Source: Lentzea kentuckyensis
GTDB taxonomy: Bacteria; Actinomycetota; Actinomycetes; Mycobacteriales; Pseudonocardiaceae
Direction: 5' to 3'
NCBI RefSeq assembly: GCF_002150765.1
Contig: NZ_MUYM01000031.1
Span: 1 to 64,000, forward strand
DNA length: 64,000 nt
Of this stretch, positions 19,710-28,920 are shown one piece after another (position 1 is the first letter of the stretch; every line of letters starts with the position of its first letter). The notes under the pieces were generated by a model, which made no database searches, was not told where the DNA came from, and saw nothing but the letters and a program-made list of their open reading frames with translations. A program made the position numbers and the translations under genes.

Positions 19710-20687
19710 TCAGTACAACGCAGAAGCCAGATTCCGCCGAGCCGCGGCCACCCGAGGATCATCAGCCGGGAACAACTCGAACAACCCGACCAAATGCGAC
19801 CGAACCCGATCCCGGTCCTCCCCGTAAACCCGCCGAACAGTGTCGACCAACCGCCGAAAAGCCTCCTCAACCTGCTGCAACGCCACCTGAGCGTCAGCAG
19901 CGGCAAGCTGAGCCTCGACATCCTCCAAAGCGGCATCGGCCTTGGCGATCACCGCGGGGTCCACACCCTCAGCCCGCTCAGCGAACCGAGCCTGCGCCAA
20001 CCCTTCCTTGGCCAACTCGTTCCCAGGCTCAGAGGCCAGAATCTCCGAGTAATACCCCTGAGCAGCAACGTAATCGCCCCGCTCAAAGGCCTCCTCAGCA
20101 GCAACGATCCGAGGATCCTCGATCAACTCCTCGGCAGGGGCACCAGGAACCTCCCCTGCCCGAGCCTCCCCGGCCCGAATCCCCGGCAGCCGCTCCCGCA
20201 ACGCGTCCAGCAACCGCGCGATCCACGCCGACAACTCGGCATCGGCCAGCGGTCCGGCAAAAGCATCAATGGGCTGACCAGCGGCGACAGCCACCACGGT
20301 GGGCACGGACTGAACCCCGAACGCCTGTCCGATCCGAGGCGCGGCCTCCAGATCGACCCGCGCGAGAATCCAGGACCCGCCGGAAGCCGAGGCGAAACGG
20401 GTCAGCGAGGCAGCCAGCTGCTGCGACTCGGGGCTGTACGAGGCGCCCAGCAGGACCACCACGGGCACCTGCAGCGACTGCTCGACGACAGCCTGGAACG
20501 ACGCCTCCGTGACGTCCACGATCCAAGGCGCGGTGCCGTTGTCGGCACCAGGTGAAGCAGGAGGCGCAACGGCGGCCTGACGGGCGGCGTCGGCACGCGC
20601 CTTCAGGGCACCGAGATCGACGGCGCCCGAGAGCGCGGCGGACAGTGCGGCGGTCTTGCGAGGATCAGGCCTTGTCACGTGTTCCAT
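19710..20687 (-). CDS. Thioredoxin-fold / TPR protein (CnoX / YbbN family)
   Basis: 325 aa. Residues about 50-160 form a thioredoxin domain (VTEASFQAVVEQSLQVPVVVLLGASYSPESQQL, FGVQSVPTVVAVAAG) in which the CxxC active site is replaced by SPES, so disulphide chemistry is not expected. Residues about 195-320 are TPR-like helices. This is the architecture of CnoX/YbbN, which hold unfolded proteins for GroEL. An alternative start GTG lies 9 nt downstream. The gene overlaps the upstream SCO6745-family gene by 13 nt. Confidence 0.9.
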   Translation of the reverse strand: MEHVTRPDPRKTAALSAALSGAVDLGALKARADAARQAAVAPPASPGADNGTAPWIVDVTEASFQAVVEQSLQVPVVVLLGASYSPESQQLAASLTRFASASGGSWILARVDLEAAPRIGQAFGVQSVPTVVAVAAGQPIDAFAGPLADAELSAWIARLLDALRERLPGIRAGEARAGEVPGAPAEELIEDPRIVAAEEAFERGDYVAAQGYYSEILASEPGNELAKEGLAQARFAERAEGVDPAVIAKADAALEDVEAQLAAADAQVALQQVEEAFRRLVDTVRRVYGEDRDRVRSHLVGLFELFPADDPRVAAARRNLASALY

Positions 20688-21508
20688 CCTGGCACGGCTA
20701 GTTCCCGGACCGGGTCCAGGGCCATCTGGTTGACGCGCATCGCCTCATTGGCCGAAGCGATGCGTAGAGCGAGCGGTGTCATCAGGTCGATGAACCGCGA
20801 TGTCGGACCTTCACCCAACACCTCCCACGGCAAAGCAGCGGCCGAATCGGTCGCACGCTCCACCGCGGCGAGATCACCGGGCAGGTCCGCAACGGCGTCC
20901 CACTCCTCGACGGTCCAACCACGCGCGGCACGCATGTATGCCGGATCGAGGGAATGCTCACGCGCGTAGAGCGCAAGCGCTTGGCACGGTCCCACACCAT
21001 GGGCCACCAACGCAGCCACATGGCCATCACCGCGGGCCTCACGCAAAATCGTGCACGCATGCCACAACGCCAAATGCGGCTCAACGGGCCATGGCAACGC
21101 ACGGTTCGCGGCCGCCAACGGACGCCCCGCGACACAAACGGCCAGAGCGGCCTCACGGGCCAAAGAAGCAGCCTCGCGGATTTCAGGCGTGTCGATGTCG
21201 CCCAACATCCGCCGCAGCGCCCCGTCAACGCCCGATAGACGCACACGCAAATAGGACTCAGGAGAGGCGACCGCCCACGCGTCTGGCAGAGCGCGCGCGA
21301 CCATGCGTGGGGCGAAGTTGTAGAAAACGGCCGTCACGAGTTCCGGCGACGCGGCGCCCAAAGGTGCCGCGCGCATGCCGAAGTACCCCATCCACCCGCC
21401 CTTGCAGCCCAGCGCGTCGGTCGCCGCGCGGGATTCGGGCGTGAAGTACGTGACGTCGTGGTAAGGCTCGAACCTCAACCACAGTTGCCTCGCGTCCACG
21501 CCCGACAC
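20675..21508 (-). CDS. SCO6745 family protein
   Basis: 277 aa from the GTG at 21508 (VSGVDARQLW); an ATG at 21541 would add 11 residues. The stretch EPYHDVTYFTPESRAATDALG followed by GGWMGYFGMRAAPLGAASPELV is diagnostic of the SCO6745 family of actinobacteria. The middle and C-terminal parts are helical, and the last 80 residues have a winged-helix-like pattern, which is why some members are labelled MarR-like. Function unknown. Its 3' end overlaps the CnoX-like gene. Confidence 0.82.
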   Translation of the reverse strand: MSGVDARQLWLRFEPYHDVTYFTPESRAATDALGCKGGWMGYFGMRAAPLGAASPELVTAVFYNFAPRMVARALPDAWAVASPESYLRVRLSGVDGALRRMLGDIDTPEIREAASLAREAALAVCVAGRPLAAANRALPWPVEPHLALWHACTILREARGDGHVAALVAHGVGPCQALALYAREHSLDPAYMRAARGWTVEEWDAVADLPGDLAAVERATDSAAALPWEVLGEGPTSRFIDLMTPLALRIASANEAMRVNQMALDPVRELAVPGWNT

Positions 21509-21613
21509 GCTAACCCAGCGAACGCCGGTGCACGGATCCACTCACCGAGCCGGCGTAGAGCGTTCGGCCATCCGAGGAGACGAACAACGCCGCGAGCCGC
21601 TGTAGCGCGGAAA

Positions 21614-21919
21614 TCATGGCGTGTCGGAAAGGTGCTCCTCCACCCGTTGCACCTTGGCCGTGAGCTGCCCGGTGTAGCCGGGCCGGATGTCCGCCTTGAG
21701 CACGAGGGACACTCGCGGGGCGCTGGCCTGCACGACCTCCGTCGCGCGCTTGACCACGGCCATCACCTCGTCCCACTCGCCCTCGATCAAGGTGAACATC
21801 GCGTTCGTCTCATTGGGCAGCCCGGACTCCCGCACGACCCGGATCGCCTCGGCGACGGCCTTCGCCACGCTTCCCGACGAGTCCGAACCGGACGGAGCGA
21901 CGCTGAACGCGACAAGCAC
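21614..21919 (-). CDS. Thiamine-binding / UPF0045 family protein
   Basis: 101 aa. [34 protein letters not shown] and [12 protein letters not shown] are conserved marks of the MTH1187/YkoF-like (UPF0045) family, ferredoxin-like proteins binding thiamine or related ligands. GTG 21919 is chosen because AGGAGG stands just upstream and the family starts here; the frame extends to 21976. Divergent from the MarR gene. Confidence 0.88.
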   Translation of the reverse strand: MLVAFSVAPSGSDSSGSVAKAVAEAIRVVRESGLPNETNAMFTLIEGEWDEVMAVVKRATEVVQASAPRVSLVLKADIRPGYTGQLTAKVQRVEEHLSDTP

Positions 21920-21969
21920 ACGAGCCTCCTGATGATCCTCGGGTGTACTGACTGGTAGCTTCGGTCCCC

Positions 21970-22467
21970 ATGACACCGCTGCCGTTCGATCCGATCGCCC
22001 GCGCGGCCGACCTGTGGGACGAGCGCGTCGGTTCGGCGACGTCGATGGCGGCCGTCACGAGCGTCATGCGTGTCCAGCAAATCATCCAGTCCGCCGTGGA
22101 CGCAGCCCTCAAACCGCACGGACTCACGTTCGCGCGCTACGAGGCGTTGGTGCTGCTCTTCTTCTCCCGCAAGGGCGCGCTGCCGATGCGCGTCATGGGA
22201 GAGCGCTTGCAGCTGCACCCCACGAGCGTCACGAACATCGTCGACAGGCTGGAGAGCGACGGCCTGGTCCGCCGCACCCCGCACCCGACCGACCGCCGCA
22301 CCACGCTGGTGGAGATCACCGACGCGGGCCTGCAGCGCCGCGAGGACGCGACCGCGGCCGTCGTCGAGGTCAACCTGGGCCTCAAGGGCCTCACCGACCG
22401 GCAGACCGAGCAGCTCACCGATCTGCTCGCCAAGGTCCGCCGAGCCAGCGGCGATTTCGAGGACTGA
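21970..22467 (+). CDS. MarR family transcriptional regulator
   Basis: 165 aa. Winged helix with [44 protein letters not shown] as the helix-turn-helix (described as one region, about residues 52-95) and the wing motif [13 protein letters not shown]. Leaderless appearance: TAGCTT (21956-21961) 8 nt before the ATG. It precedes the triple kinase operon by 32 nt and may control it; ligand unknown. Confidence 0.9.
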   Translation: MTPLPFDPIARAADLWDERVGSATSMAAVTSVMRVQQIIQSAVDAALKPHGLTFARYEALVLLFFSRKGALPMRVMGERLQLHPTSVTNIVDRLESDGLVRRTPHPTDRRTTLVEITDAGLQRREDATAAVVEVNLGLKGLTDRQTEQLTDLLAKVRRASGDFED

Positions 22468-22499
22468 AATCCGGTTGAGGCCGTCGCGATGATGTTCCC

Positions 22500-23540
22500 G
22501 TGAAGGAACGGTCGATCATCGCGTTGGTCAGCGCACCCAGCGGGTTCGCGGGCCGCACCGACGCCATCCCGGTCTCCTCACCGTTCTGGAACCAGGTCGA
22601 CGAGGTCAACGAGAAGCTCGAACAGCTTCTCGGCGTGCCCACGAGCGTCCTGCGGCTGGTCTCCGTCGAGAACGGCAGGTCTCCCGCCGGCGGCCTGGTC
22701 ACCTACCACGTCGAAGCGCACGGCGAACCCGACCGCACGAGCCTGCACGACGCCGACGAACCCGAACCCGACGCCGAACACCGCCAGGAGTGGGCGCGCA
22801 GAGGTGGCCCGGCCGACCTGATCGCCTGGGCCGACACCCAGGTCGTACGCACCGACCCGCCCGTCCAGATGCGCACCTGGAACCTCTCGAGCGTGCACCG
22901 GCTGCCCACCGAACAAGGACCGGTGTGGCTCAAGGCCGTACCGCCGTTCTTCGCCGACGAGGGCACGCTGATCAAGATCGTCGCCGCGCACGACCCGGCG
23001 CTCGTCCCCGGCCTGATCGCGTCCGCGCCGCACCGCGTACTGCTGCGCGACGAACCGGGTGGGTCCGGCTGGCCGCTCGAACCGGAGTACGTCGAGGACA
23101 TCGTGCCGCGCTGGGTCGCCGTGCAGCACGCCCTGGCCGGCGAGCCCCTGGTGCGCCCGACTCCGGTGCCGATGCCGGACTTCGGCCTGCCCGACACACT
23201 GCTGCACGGCGACTTCCACCCCGGCAACTGGCGAGCCAACGGCAAGATCATCGACTGGTCCGACGCCTCCTGGGGTCACCCGGCGCTCGACCTCTGCCGG
23301 CTGCTCGAAGTCGCGCGGCCCGAGCACCACGAGCTGATCAGTCGCGTGTGGACCGAGGCCTGGCTGCGCCACCGACCGGAAAGCCGTCCGCGCGAGGCAC
23401 TGGAGGTCGCCAAGCGCGCCCACCTGCTGCACAGCGCGGTGAAGATCCAGGAGTTCCTGGACAACATCGAGGAAGCGGAGCGGATCTACCACCTCGGCGG
23501 CGTGGAGATCGAGCTCAGGACCATCAGGGAGCTCCAATGA
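22500..23540 (+). CDS. APH-fold phosphotransferase, tandem copy 1
   Basis: 346 aa. The N-terminal domain of about 95 residues begins IALVSAPSGFAGRTDAIPV and ends GGLVTYHVEAHGEPDRT. A phosphotransferase domain follows with HGDFHPGNW (catalytic D238) and IDWSDASWGHPALDLCRL (metal-binding D). This is the aminoglycoside-phosphotransferase/choline-kinase fold; the substrate is unknown. GTG 22500 lies 32 nt after the MarR gene. Two closely similar copies follow, each coupled by a 4-nt overlap. Resistance to a specific drug should not be assumed. Confidence 0.82.
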   Translation: MKERSIIALVSAPSGFAGRTDAIPVSSPFWNQVDEVNEKLEQLLGVPTSVLRLVSVENGRSPAGGLVTYHVEAHGEPDRTSLHDADEPEPDAEHRQEWARRGGPADLIAWADTQVVRTDPPVQMRTWNLSSVHRLPTEQGPVWLKAVPPFFADEGTLIKIVAAHDPALVPGLIASAPHRVLLRDEPGGSGWPLEPEYVEDIVPRWVAVQHALAGEPLVRPTPVPMPDFGLPDTLLHGDFHPGNWRANGKIIDWSDASWGHPALDLCRLLEVARPEHHELISRVWTEAWLRHRPESRPREALEVAKRAHLLHSAVKIQEFLDNIEEAERIYHLGGVEIELRTIRELQ

Positions 23541-24589
23541 TCTTCGACCGCCCGGACCGCTCGATCATCGCCCTGGTCAGCACCCCCAGCGGATTCACCG
23601 GCCGCACCGGCCCGATCCCGGTCGAGACACCGAACTGGAACCACGTCGAGCCGGTCAACAGGGTTCTCCGCGACCTGCTGGGCGTCGAAACGAGCGTGCT
23701 GCGACTGGTGTCGACGGACGGCGGCGTGGTTCCGTTCGGCGGCACTGTCACCTACCACGTCGAGGCGCACGGCGAACCGGACCGCACGCACCTCGAGCCC
23801 GCCGAGGAACCCGAGCCCGACGCCGAACACCGCCACCCCTGGGCACGCAAAGGCGGACCGGCCGAGCTGGTCGAGTGGGCCGACACGGTGATCACCCGCA
23901 CCGGGCCGGCCGAGCAGATCAGGACCTGGAACCTGTCGAGCGTGCACCGGCTGCCCACCGCGAACGGACCGGTGTGGCTCAAGGCCGTCCCGTCGTTCTT
24001 CGCCGACGAGGGCGAGGTGATCAAAATGGTCGCCGCACACGACCCGACCCTGGTGCCAGAGGTGCTCGCCAGCGCACCGAACCGGGTGCTGCTCAGCCAG
24101 GCCGACGGCGGCAACTGCTGGCACCTGACCGAGGAAATGGTCGAGCGGGTCGTGCCGCGCTGGGTCGCGGTGCAGCACGCGCTCGCTGGTGAGCCGCAGC
24201 TCCCGCCGACCACGGTGCCGATGCCGTCGTTCGGGCTGCCGGACACGCTGACGCACGGTGACTTCCACCCCGGCAACTGGCGCAGCAGCGGTGTGGTGAT
24301 CGACTGGTCCGACGCCTGCTGGGGGCACCCGTCCCTGGACGCGTGCCGGCTCATGGAGAACTTCCCCGACCTGCGCGACATGATCAGCCGGGTGTGGAGC
24401 GAAGCCTGGCTCACCCACCGTCCGGACAGCGAGCCGCTCAAAGCGCTCGAACTCGCCCGCCGCGCGTCGCACCTGCACAACGCCGTGAAGTACCAGGAGT
24501 TCCTCGACAACATCGAGCAGTCCGAACGGATCTACCACGAGGGCGATCCGCAGACGGAGCTCCGCGCGGTCCGGGAACTCGTCCGGTGA
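23537..24589 (+). CDS. APH-fold phosphotransferase, tandem copy 2
   Basis: 350 aa, the same two-domain layout as copies 1 and 3: IALVSTPSGFTGRTGPIPV at the start, HGDFHPGNW and IDWSDACWGHPSLDACRL in the kinase domain. The ATG overlaps the stop of copy 1 (ATGA), indicating translational coupling. All catalytic residues are kept, so it is not a decaying duplicate. Sequence differences from copy 1 concentrate in the segment preceding the catalytic loop (about 195-220) and in the Ser/Gly after NWR, where substrate choice may differ. Confidence 0.82.
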   Translation: MIFDRPDRSIIALVSTPSGFTGRTGPIPVETPNWNHVEPVNRVLRDLLGVETSVLRLVSTDGGVVPFGGTVTYHVEAHGEPDRTHLEPAEEPEPDAEHRHPWARKGGPAELVEWADTVITRTGPAEQIRTWNLSSVHRLPTANGPVWLKAVPSFFADEGEVIKMVAAHDPTLVPEVLASAPNRVLLSQADGGNCWHLTEEMVERVVPRWVAVQHALAGEPQLPPTTVPMPSFGLPDTLTHGDFHPGNWRSSGVVIDWSDACWGHPSLDACRLMENFPDLRDMISRVWSEAWLTHRPDSEPLKALELARRASHLHNAVKYQEFLDNIEQSERIYHEGDPQTELRAVRELVR

Positions 24590-25632
24590 CCCGACGAACA
24601 GTCATCGCCCTGGTCAGCACACCCAGCGGGTTCGCGGGCCGGACGGAGCTGTTCCCGATCGAGTCAGCGGACTGGTACCACGTCGAACCCGTCAACGAGG
24701 CTCTGGAACGCCTGCTCGGCGTGCCCACGACCGTGCTGCGGCTGGTCTCGGTCCGCGGCGCGTCGATGCCGAAGATGGGCGGCCTGGTCACCTACCACGT
24801 CGAAGCGCTCGGCGAGCCCGACCGCACGAGGCTCCACCCGGCACGCGAACCCGAGGCGGACGCGGAGTTCCGGCTCCCGTACGCGCGGATGGGCGGACCG
24901 GCGGAACTGATCGCGTGGGCGGACACGAAGATCGACCGCACCGGGCCGGCCGTCCAGGTCCGCACCTGGAACCTCTCGACGGTCCATCGCCTGCCGACCG
25001 CGGACGGGCCGGTGTGGCTGAAGGCGAGCCCGCCGTTCTTCGCCGACGAGGCCCAGGTGATCGAGATGATCGCCGAGCACGATCCGACGCTGGTTCCGGA
25101 CGTCATCGCGTCCGCGCCGCAACGGGTGCTGCTGGGCGACGCTCCGAGCGACAAGTGCTGGCCGGTCGAGCCCGAGCACGTCGACCTGGTCCTGCCGCGC
25201 TGGGTCGCCGTGCAACACGCGCTCGCGGGCCCGCCGCGGATCCGTCCGACCGCGGTCCCGATGCCGTCGTTCGGGCTGCCGGACACGCTCACGCACGGCG
25301 ACTTCCACCCCGGCAACTGGCGCACCGGCGGCAGGATCATCGACTGGGGCGATGCCGTGTGGGGCCACCCGGCGCTCGACGCGTGCCGGCTGATCGACTA
25401 CTGCGCGCCCGATCTCCGCGACCACATCGCGAAGGTGTGGAGCGAGGCGTGGCTCGCGCTGCGGCCGGACAGCGAGCCGCTCAAGGCGCTCGACGTCGGC
25501 CGCCGCGCTGACCACCTGCACAAGGCCGTGAAGTACCAGCTGTTCCTGGACAACATCGAGCAGTCCGAGCGGATCTACCACGAGGGCGATCCGCAGGGCG
25601 AGCTCAGAGCTGTTCGGCGCCTGGTGCGGTAG
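24586..25632 (+). CDS. APH-fold phosphotransferase, tandem copy 3
   Basis: 348 aa, third copy. It starts at GTG 24586 overlapping the stop of copy 2 (GTGA). Same motifs: IALVSTPSGFAGRTELFPI, HGDFHPGNWRTGGRIIDWGDAVWGH (the usual S after DW is G here), and the shared tail YQLFLDNIEQSERIYHEGDPQGELRAVR. By eye copies 2 and 3 are closest to each other in the C-terminal half. Its last 29 nt overlap the convergent DUF3817 gene. Confidence 0.82.
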   Translation: MTRRTVIALVSTPSGFAGRTELFPIESADWYHVEPVNEALERLLGVPTTVLRLVSVRGASMPKMGGLVTYHVEALGEPDRTRLHPAREPEADAEFRLPYARMGGPAELIAWADTKIDRTGPAVQVRTWNLSTVHRLPTADGPVWLKASPPFFADEAQVIEMIAEHDPTLVPDVIASAPQRVLLGDAPSDKCWPVEPEHVDLVLPRWVAVQHALAGPPRIRPTAVPMPSFGLPDTLTHGDFHPGNWRTGGRIIDWGDAVWGHPALDACRLIDYCAPDLRDHIAKVWSEAWLALRPDSEPLKALDVGRRADHLHKAVKYQLFLDNIEQSERIYHEGDPQGELRAVRRLVR

Positions 25633-25939
25633 AGGTCTCGTTGAGACGGCCGGTCTTCGTGGCCCAGCGCTCGAAGATCACCGTGCCGAACGGCGGGATG
25701 CTCGACACCAGGCCGAGCACCAGCGTGCGGACGTCCCACTTCAGCGGATCCTTGGCCATCAGCGTCACGAGCACGAAGCCCACGAAGATCAGGCCGTGGA
25801 TCGGGCCGAAGATCTTGACGCCGATCTCGTTCTGCACGACCACGTACTTGAAGAACATCCCGAGCAGCAGCCCCGCCCAGGAGATCGCCTCGGCCAGGGC
25901 GAAGATGCGGAACCGTCCAGCCGCTGTGGAGAACGTCAT
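25604..25939 (-). CDS. DUF3817 family integral membrane protein
   Basis: 111 aa with the family start RFRIFALAEAISWAGLLLGMFFKY and GPIHGLIFVGFVLVTL. Three hydrophobic segments. DUF3817 proteins are small actinobacterial membrane proteins of unknown role, often found alone. Convergent with, and overlapping by 29 nt, the third kinase gene. Confidence 0.9.
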   Translation of the reverse strand: MTFSTAAGRFRIFALAEAISWAGLLLGMFFKYVVVQNEIGVKIFGPIHGLIFVGFVLVTLMAKDPLKWDVRTLVLGLVSSIPPFGTVIFERWATKTGRLNETSTAPGAEQL

Positions 25940-25999
25940 GGCTCCCCATCATGAACCGTGACGGGGAGCACACGACCACCGGGTCTGTCAGGGTATGTC

Positions 26000-27043
26000 C
26001 TATTCCTCCCATTTGAAGACGCGGGAGGCGATGAACCCGACCACGAGCGAGAAGCCGACCAGGATCGCCGCCGGCATCGCCAGAGCCTCGATCCCCTTGC
26101 CTCTCACCAGCACGTCGAGCATCCCGTCGTTCATGTGCCGCAACGGGAAGATCTTCGACACGGTCTGCAGCCACGCGGGTGCCTGGTCGACGGGGAAGAA
26201 CGTGCCGGACAGGAACGCCATGGGCAGCACCACGATGTTCGCCGCCGCGGAGGCCGCCTCCTCGGTCTTGGCGAACGCGCCGACCAACATGCCGAGCGCG
26301 AAGAACGCGATGGTTCCCAGCAGCAGCAACGGAATCGCGAGCCACCACGAGCCGGACAGCCGCAACCCGAAGACCGGCAGCGACGCGACGCCGATGAAGA
26401 TCGCACCCTGCAGCAGCGCGACACCGGTGCTGACCAGGATCCGCGACGACAGCACGGAAGCGGCGGACACCGGCGCCAGCCGGATCCGTCGCAGCACCTG
26501 CTTGCGCCGCCACGACACCAGGGTCAACGCCGATCCGAACACCGCCGACACCGCCACACCCCACGACAGGATGCCGGGCGTCAGGAACTGGATGGGCTTG
26601 AGAGAGGCGTCCTCGACCTTCTCCGCCGCGAACGTGAACTTCGGCGGCTGACCGGTCGCGGCGAGGTTCGCCTTGTCCACGAACCCGTTGACGATTCCGA
26701 GAACGGTCGCCGACTTGACCTGGTCGCTCTGCGCGAACCGCAGGTCGAGCCGCTGGCCGCGAATGATCAGCGCGGCGGGCAGGTCACCGTCCTTCACCTT
26801 CTGCACAGCGGCGTCGACGTCGTTGTAGGACTCCAGTTCCAACGCACCGCTGTCGCGCAGCGCCGAGACGATCGGACCGTCGCCGACCACCGCGATTTTG
26901 GTCTTGTCCGCGCCGACGTCGCGCAGGATCAGGCCGAAGATGACGAGGAACATCAGCGGGAACAGGAAGGTGAAGAACAGCGTCACCTTGTCCCTGACGA
27001 ACCCCTTGAGCATCGCCACCGAGAGCGTCTTGAACGCGATCAT
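26000..27043 (-). CDS. ABC-2 type transporter permease
   Basis: 347 aa. One N-terminal membrane segment (LFFTFLFPLMFLVIFG), an extracytoplasmic domain (about 40-150), then five membrane segments with the ABC2 motif LPMAFLSGTFFPVDQAPAWLQTVSKIFPLRHMNDG. Its ATG at 27043 overlaps the ATPase stop by 4 nt. With the ATPase it should form an exporter of a drug, lipid or polymer; substrate unknown. Confidence 0.92.
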   Translation of the reverse strand: MIAFKTLSVAMLKGFVRDKVTLFFTFLFPLMFLVIFGLILRDVGADKTKIAVVGDGPIVSALRDSGALELESYNDVDAAVQKVKDGDLPAALIIRGQRLDLRFAQSDQVKSATVLGIVNGFVDKANLAATGQPPKFTFAAEKVEDASLKPIQFLTPGILSWGVAVSAVFGSALTLVSWRRKQVLRRIRLAPVSAASVLSSRILVSTGVALLQGAIFIGVASLPVFGLRLSGSWWLAIPLLLLGTIAFFALGMLVGAFAKTEEAASAAANIVVLPMAFLSGTFFPVDQAPAWLQTVSKIFPLRHMNDGMLDVLVRGKGIEALAMPAAILVGFSLVVGFIASRVFKWEE

Positions 27044-27951
27044 GCGCGGTACTCCCGACCGGTCAGGTTGAGGAACACGTCTTCCAGGGTGGCCGTGCGG
27101 ACCTGCAGGCCGTCCAGCGCGCCGCGGTCGGCCAGCGCGGACAGCACGGGAGCCGGGCGGCGCGTGGAGATGGTCAGCGACACCTCGTCCTCGTGCGCGT
27201 CCTCCACACCGTCGAGCGAGGAGGCGTCCACGACGGACAGCACGCCCTTCTGCAACGTCACGTGGGTCGGCGCGTCGAGGCCGCGCACCAGCACCGCGGG
27301 CGGGTCGAGCGCGAGGATCCTGCCGTTGTCCATGATGGCCACGCGGTCGCAGAGGATCTCGGCCTCGTCGAGGTAGTGCGTGGTGTAGACGATGGTCTTG
27401 CCGCGCTCCTGGATCGCGCGCAGCACGTCCCAGAGGTTGCGGCGGGCCTGCGGGTCGAGCGCCGCGGTCGGTTCGTCGAGGAACACGATGTCCGGGTCGT
27501 GCACCAGCGCGCACGCGATCGAGAGCCGTTGCCGCTGGCCGCCGGAGAGCTTGTTCTCCTGCTCGTTCGCCTTGTCCGCGAGGCCGACCAGCTCCAGCAT
27601 GTCGGCCGCGGTGCCACGGCTCACGCCGTAGAGCGAGCCGAACGTCTGCAGCTGTTCCTTGGCGGTCAGCTTGTCGAAGAACGACGTCGCCTGCAGCTGC
27701 ACGCCGATGCGCGGCAGCAGGTTCACGTTGCGCGGCCAGGGACGCTCGCCGAACAGCGTCACCTCGCCGCTGTCGGGCTCGCGCAGGCCCTCGATGATCT
27801 CCAGCGTCGTGGTCTTGCCGGCGCCGTTGGGCCCCAGGATGCCGAAGAACTCGCCTTCGGCCACGGTGAACGAGACGCCGTCCACCGCTTTCAGCTCGCC
27901 GTAGCTCTTGCGGACGTCCCGCACCACGACCGCCGACCGTTCCTCCGTCAT
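27040..27951 (-). CDS. ABC transporter ATP-binding protein (DrrA/CcmA type)
   Basis: 303 aa. Walker A GPNGAGKTT, Q-loop IGVQLQATSFF, signature LSGGQRQRLS, Walker B IVFLDEPTAALDPQ and H-loop YTTHYL. The C-terminal extension of about 80 residues is typical of exporters of the DrrA class. It forms a two-gene operon with the permease. No resistance or biosynthetic gene lies directly beside it, so substrate inference is weak. Confidence 0.94.
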   Translation of the reverse strand: MTEERSAVVVRDVRKSYGELKAVDGVSFTVAEGEFFGILGPNGAGKTTTLEIIEGLREPDSGEVTLFGERPWPRNVNLLPRIGVQLQATSFFDKLTAKEQLQTFGSLYGVSRGTAADMLELVGLADKANEQENKLSGGQRQRLSIACALVHDPDIVFLDEPTAALDPQARRNLWDVLRAIQERGKTIVYTTHYLDEAEILCDRVAIMDNGRILALDPPAVLVRGLDAPTHVTLQKGVLSVVDASSLDGVEDAHEDEVSLTISTRRPAPVLSALADRGALDGLQVRTATLEDVFLNLTGREYRA

Positions 27952-28029
27952 GGCGCGGACGTTAGGTCACCGCGGGTTCGTTCGCGGGGCGGAACGACGA
28001 AAGTCGGCGCGAAGTCGAGACGTTCGAAG

Positions 28030-28824
28030 TCAGCTGCCCACAACGAGGAGCGGACTCGCCGTGTACACGTCGTTGAGCCTGTGCAGCGCCGCGGCGAACT
28101 GGTCGAAGCGGGCCCGTGGCACGGCGGCGCGCACCTCGCTGATCCTCTGCCAGAGGAAGCGGTGCTCGGAGTTCTCCATGATCGGCAACGGGTGGTCGTC
28201 GCCGACGTCGCAGGCGAACGCGAGCGCGACCGTCGCGGCCCGCAGGCACGCGGTCGCGAGCGTCACGCAGTCCTCGACCAGCGGGCTGTCGTCCTGGGCC
28301 CGCACGACGCCGCTGACGGCGAACCGGACGACCTGCATCAGCGCGAGGTAGAGGCGCTGGCCGGCCTGAGTGCGTTCGCAGGGCAGGTGTTCGGTGCCGG
28401 GGCCGGGGGTCACGACGGTCATGCCGACCTGGGGGCGGCGCAGCACGTGGTCGAAGAGCGCGGTCGGCGCCCAGAGCAGGGTGCGCCACGAGTCCTCGCT
28501 GATCGAGGTGCCCATCCTGGCCGCGTTCTCCAGCACGTCGAGGTAGGCGATCAGGACGCTGGACACGAACACGCCACCGCGGTCACCGCCCACGCGCACG
28601 ATGCCGAACCGCTCGTCGTGGCCGGTGTCCTGGATCACGTGACCGGGCTTCCACTCGATCACGTCACTGCTCGCGAGCACCACACGGGCGACCCGCTGGT
28701 GCACCAGCGGCGCCGAGAGCACCGTGTCGTCCAACCCCATCTGGACGAGCATGGACGCAGCGTGCTGCAACGACTCACGTCGCTGCGGCACGAGGTCGGG
28801 GTGCAGCAGACGGAACGGTTTCAC
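28030..28824 (-). CDS. Conserved hypothetical protein upstream of ABC exporter
   Basis: 264 aa from GTG 28824 with a GGGGAGGGGG stretch upstream. Soluble and mainly helical; no signal peptide or catalytic motif recognised. Segments RLLHPDLVPQRRESLQHAASMLVQMGLDD and FGIVRVGGDRGGVFVSSVLIAYLDVLENAARM stand out but match nothing known to me. It lies 96 nt after the LuxR gene on the same strand and may be its target. Confidence 0.7.
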   Translation of the reverse strand: MKPFRLLHPDLVPQRRESLQHAASMLVQMGLDDTVLSAPLVHQRVARVVLASSDVIEWKPGHVIQDTGHDERFGIVRVGGDRGGVFVSSVLIAYLDVLENAARMGTSISEDSWRTLLWAPTALFDHVLRRPQVGMTVVTPGPGTEHLPCERTQAGQRLYLALMQVVRFAVSGVVRAQDDSPLVEDCVTLATACLRAATVALAFACDVGDDHPLPIMENSEHRFLWQRISEVRAAVPRARFDQFAAALHRLNDVYTASPLLVVGS

Positions 28825-28920
28825 GTCGCCCCCTCCCCTTCCGTTGGTTGTCCCACAATGAACGCCACTGGGCGTGAAGTCATCCGGATGAACCGCAGCG
28901 TTACGTCTCAGTTGGGCCGG

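Noticed and set aside
22500..25632. Aminoglycoside resistance cluster
   Set aside because: The fold is shared with many small-molecule kinases, and no motif specific for a known aminoglycoside enzyme class is visible.
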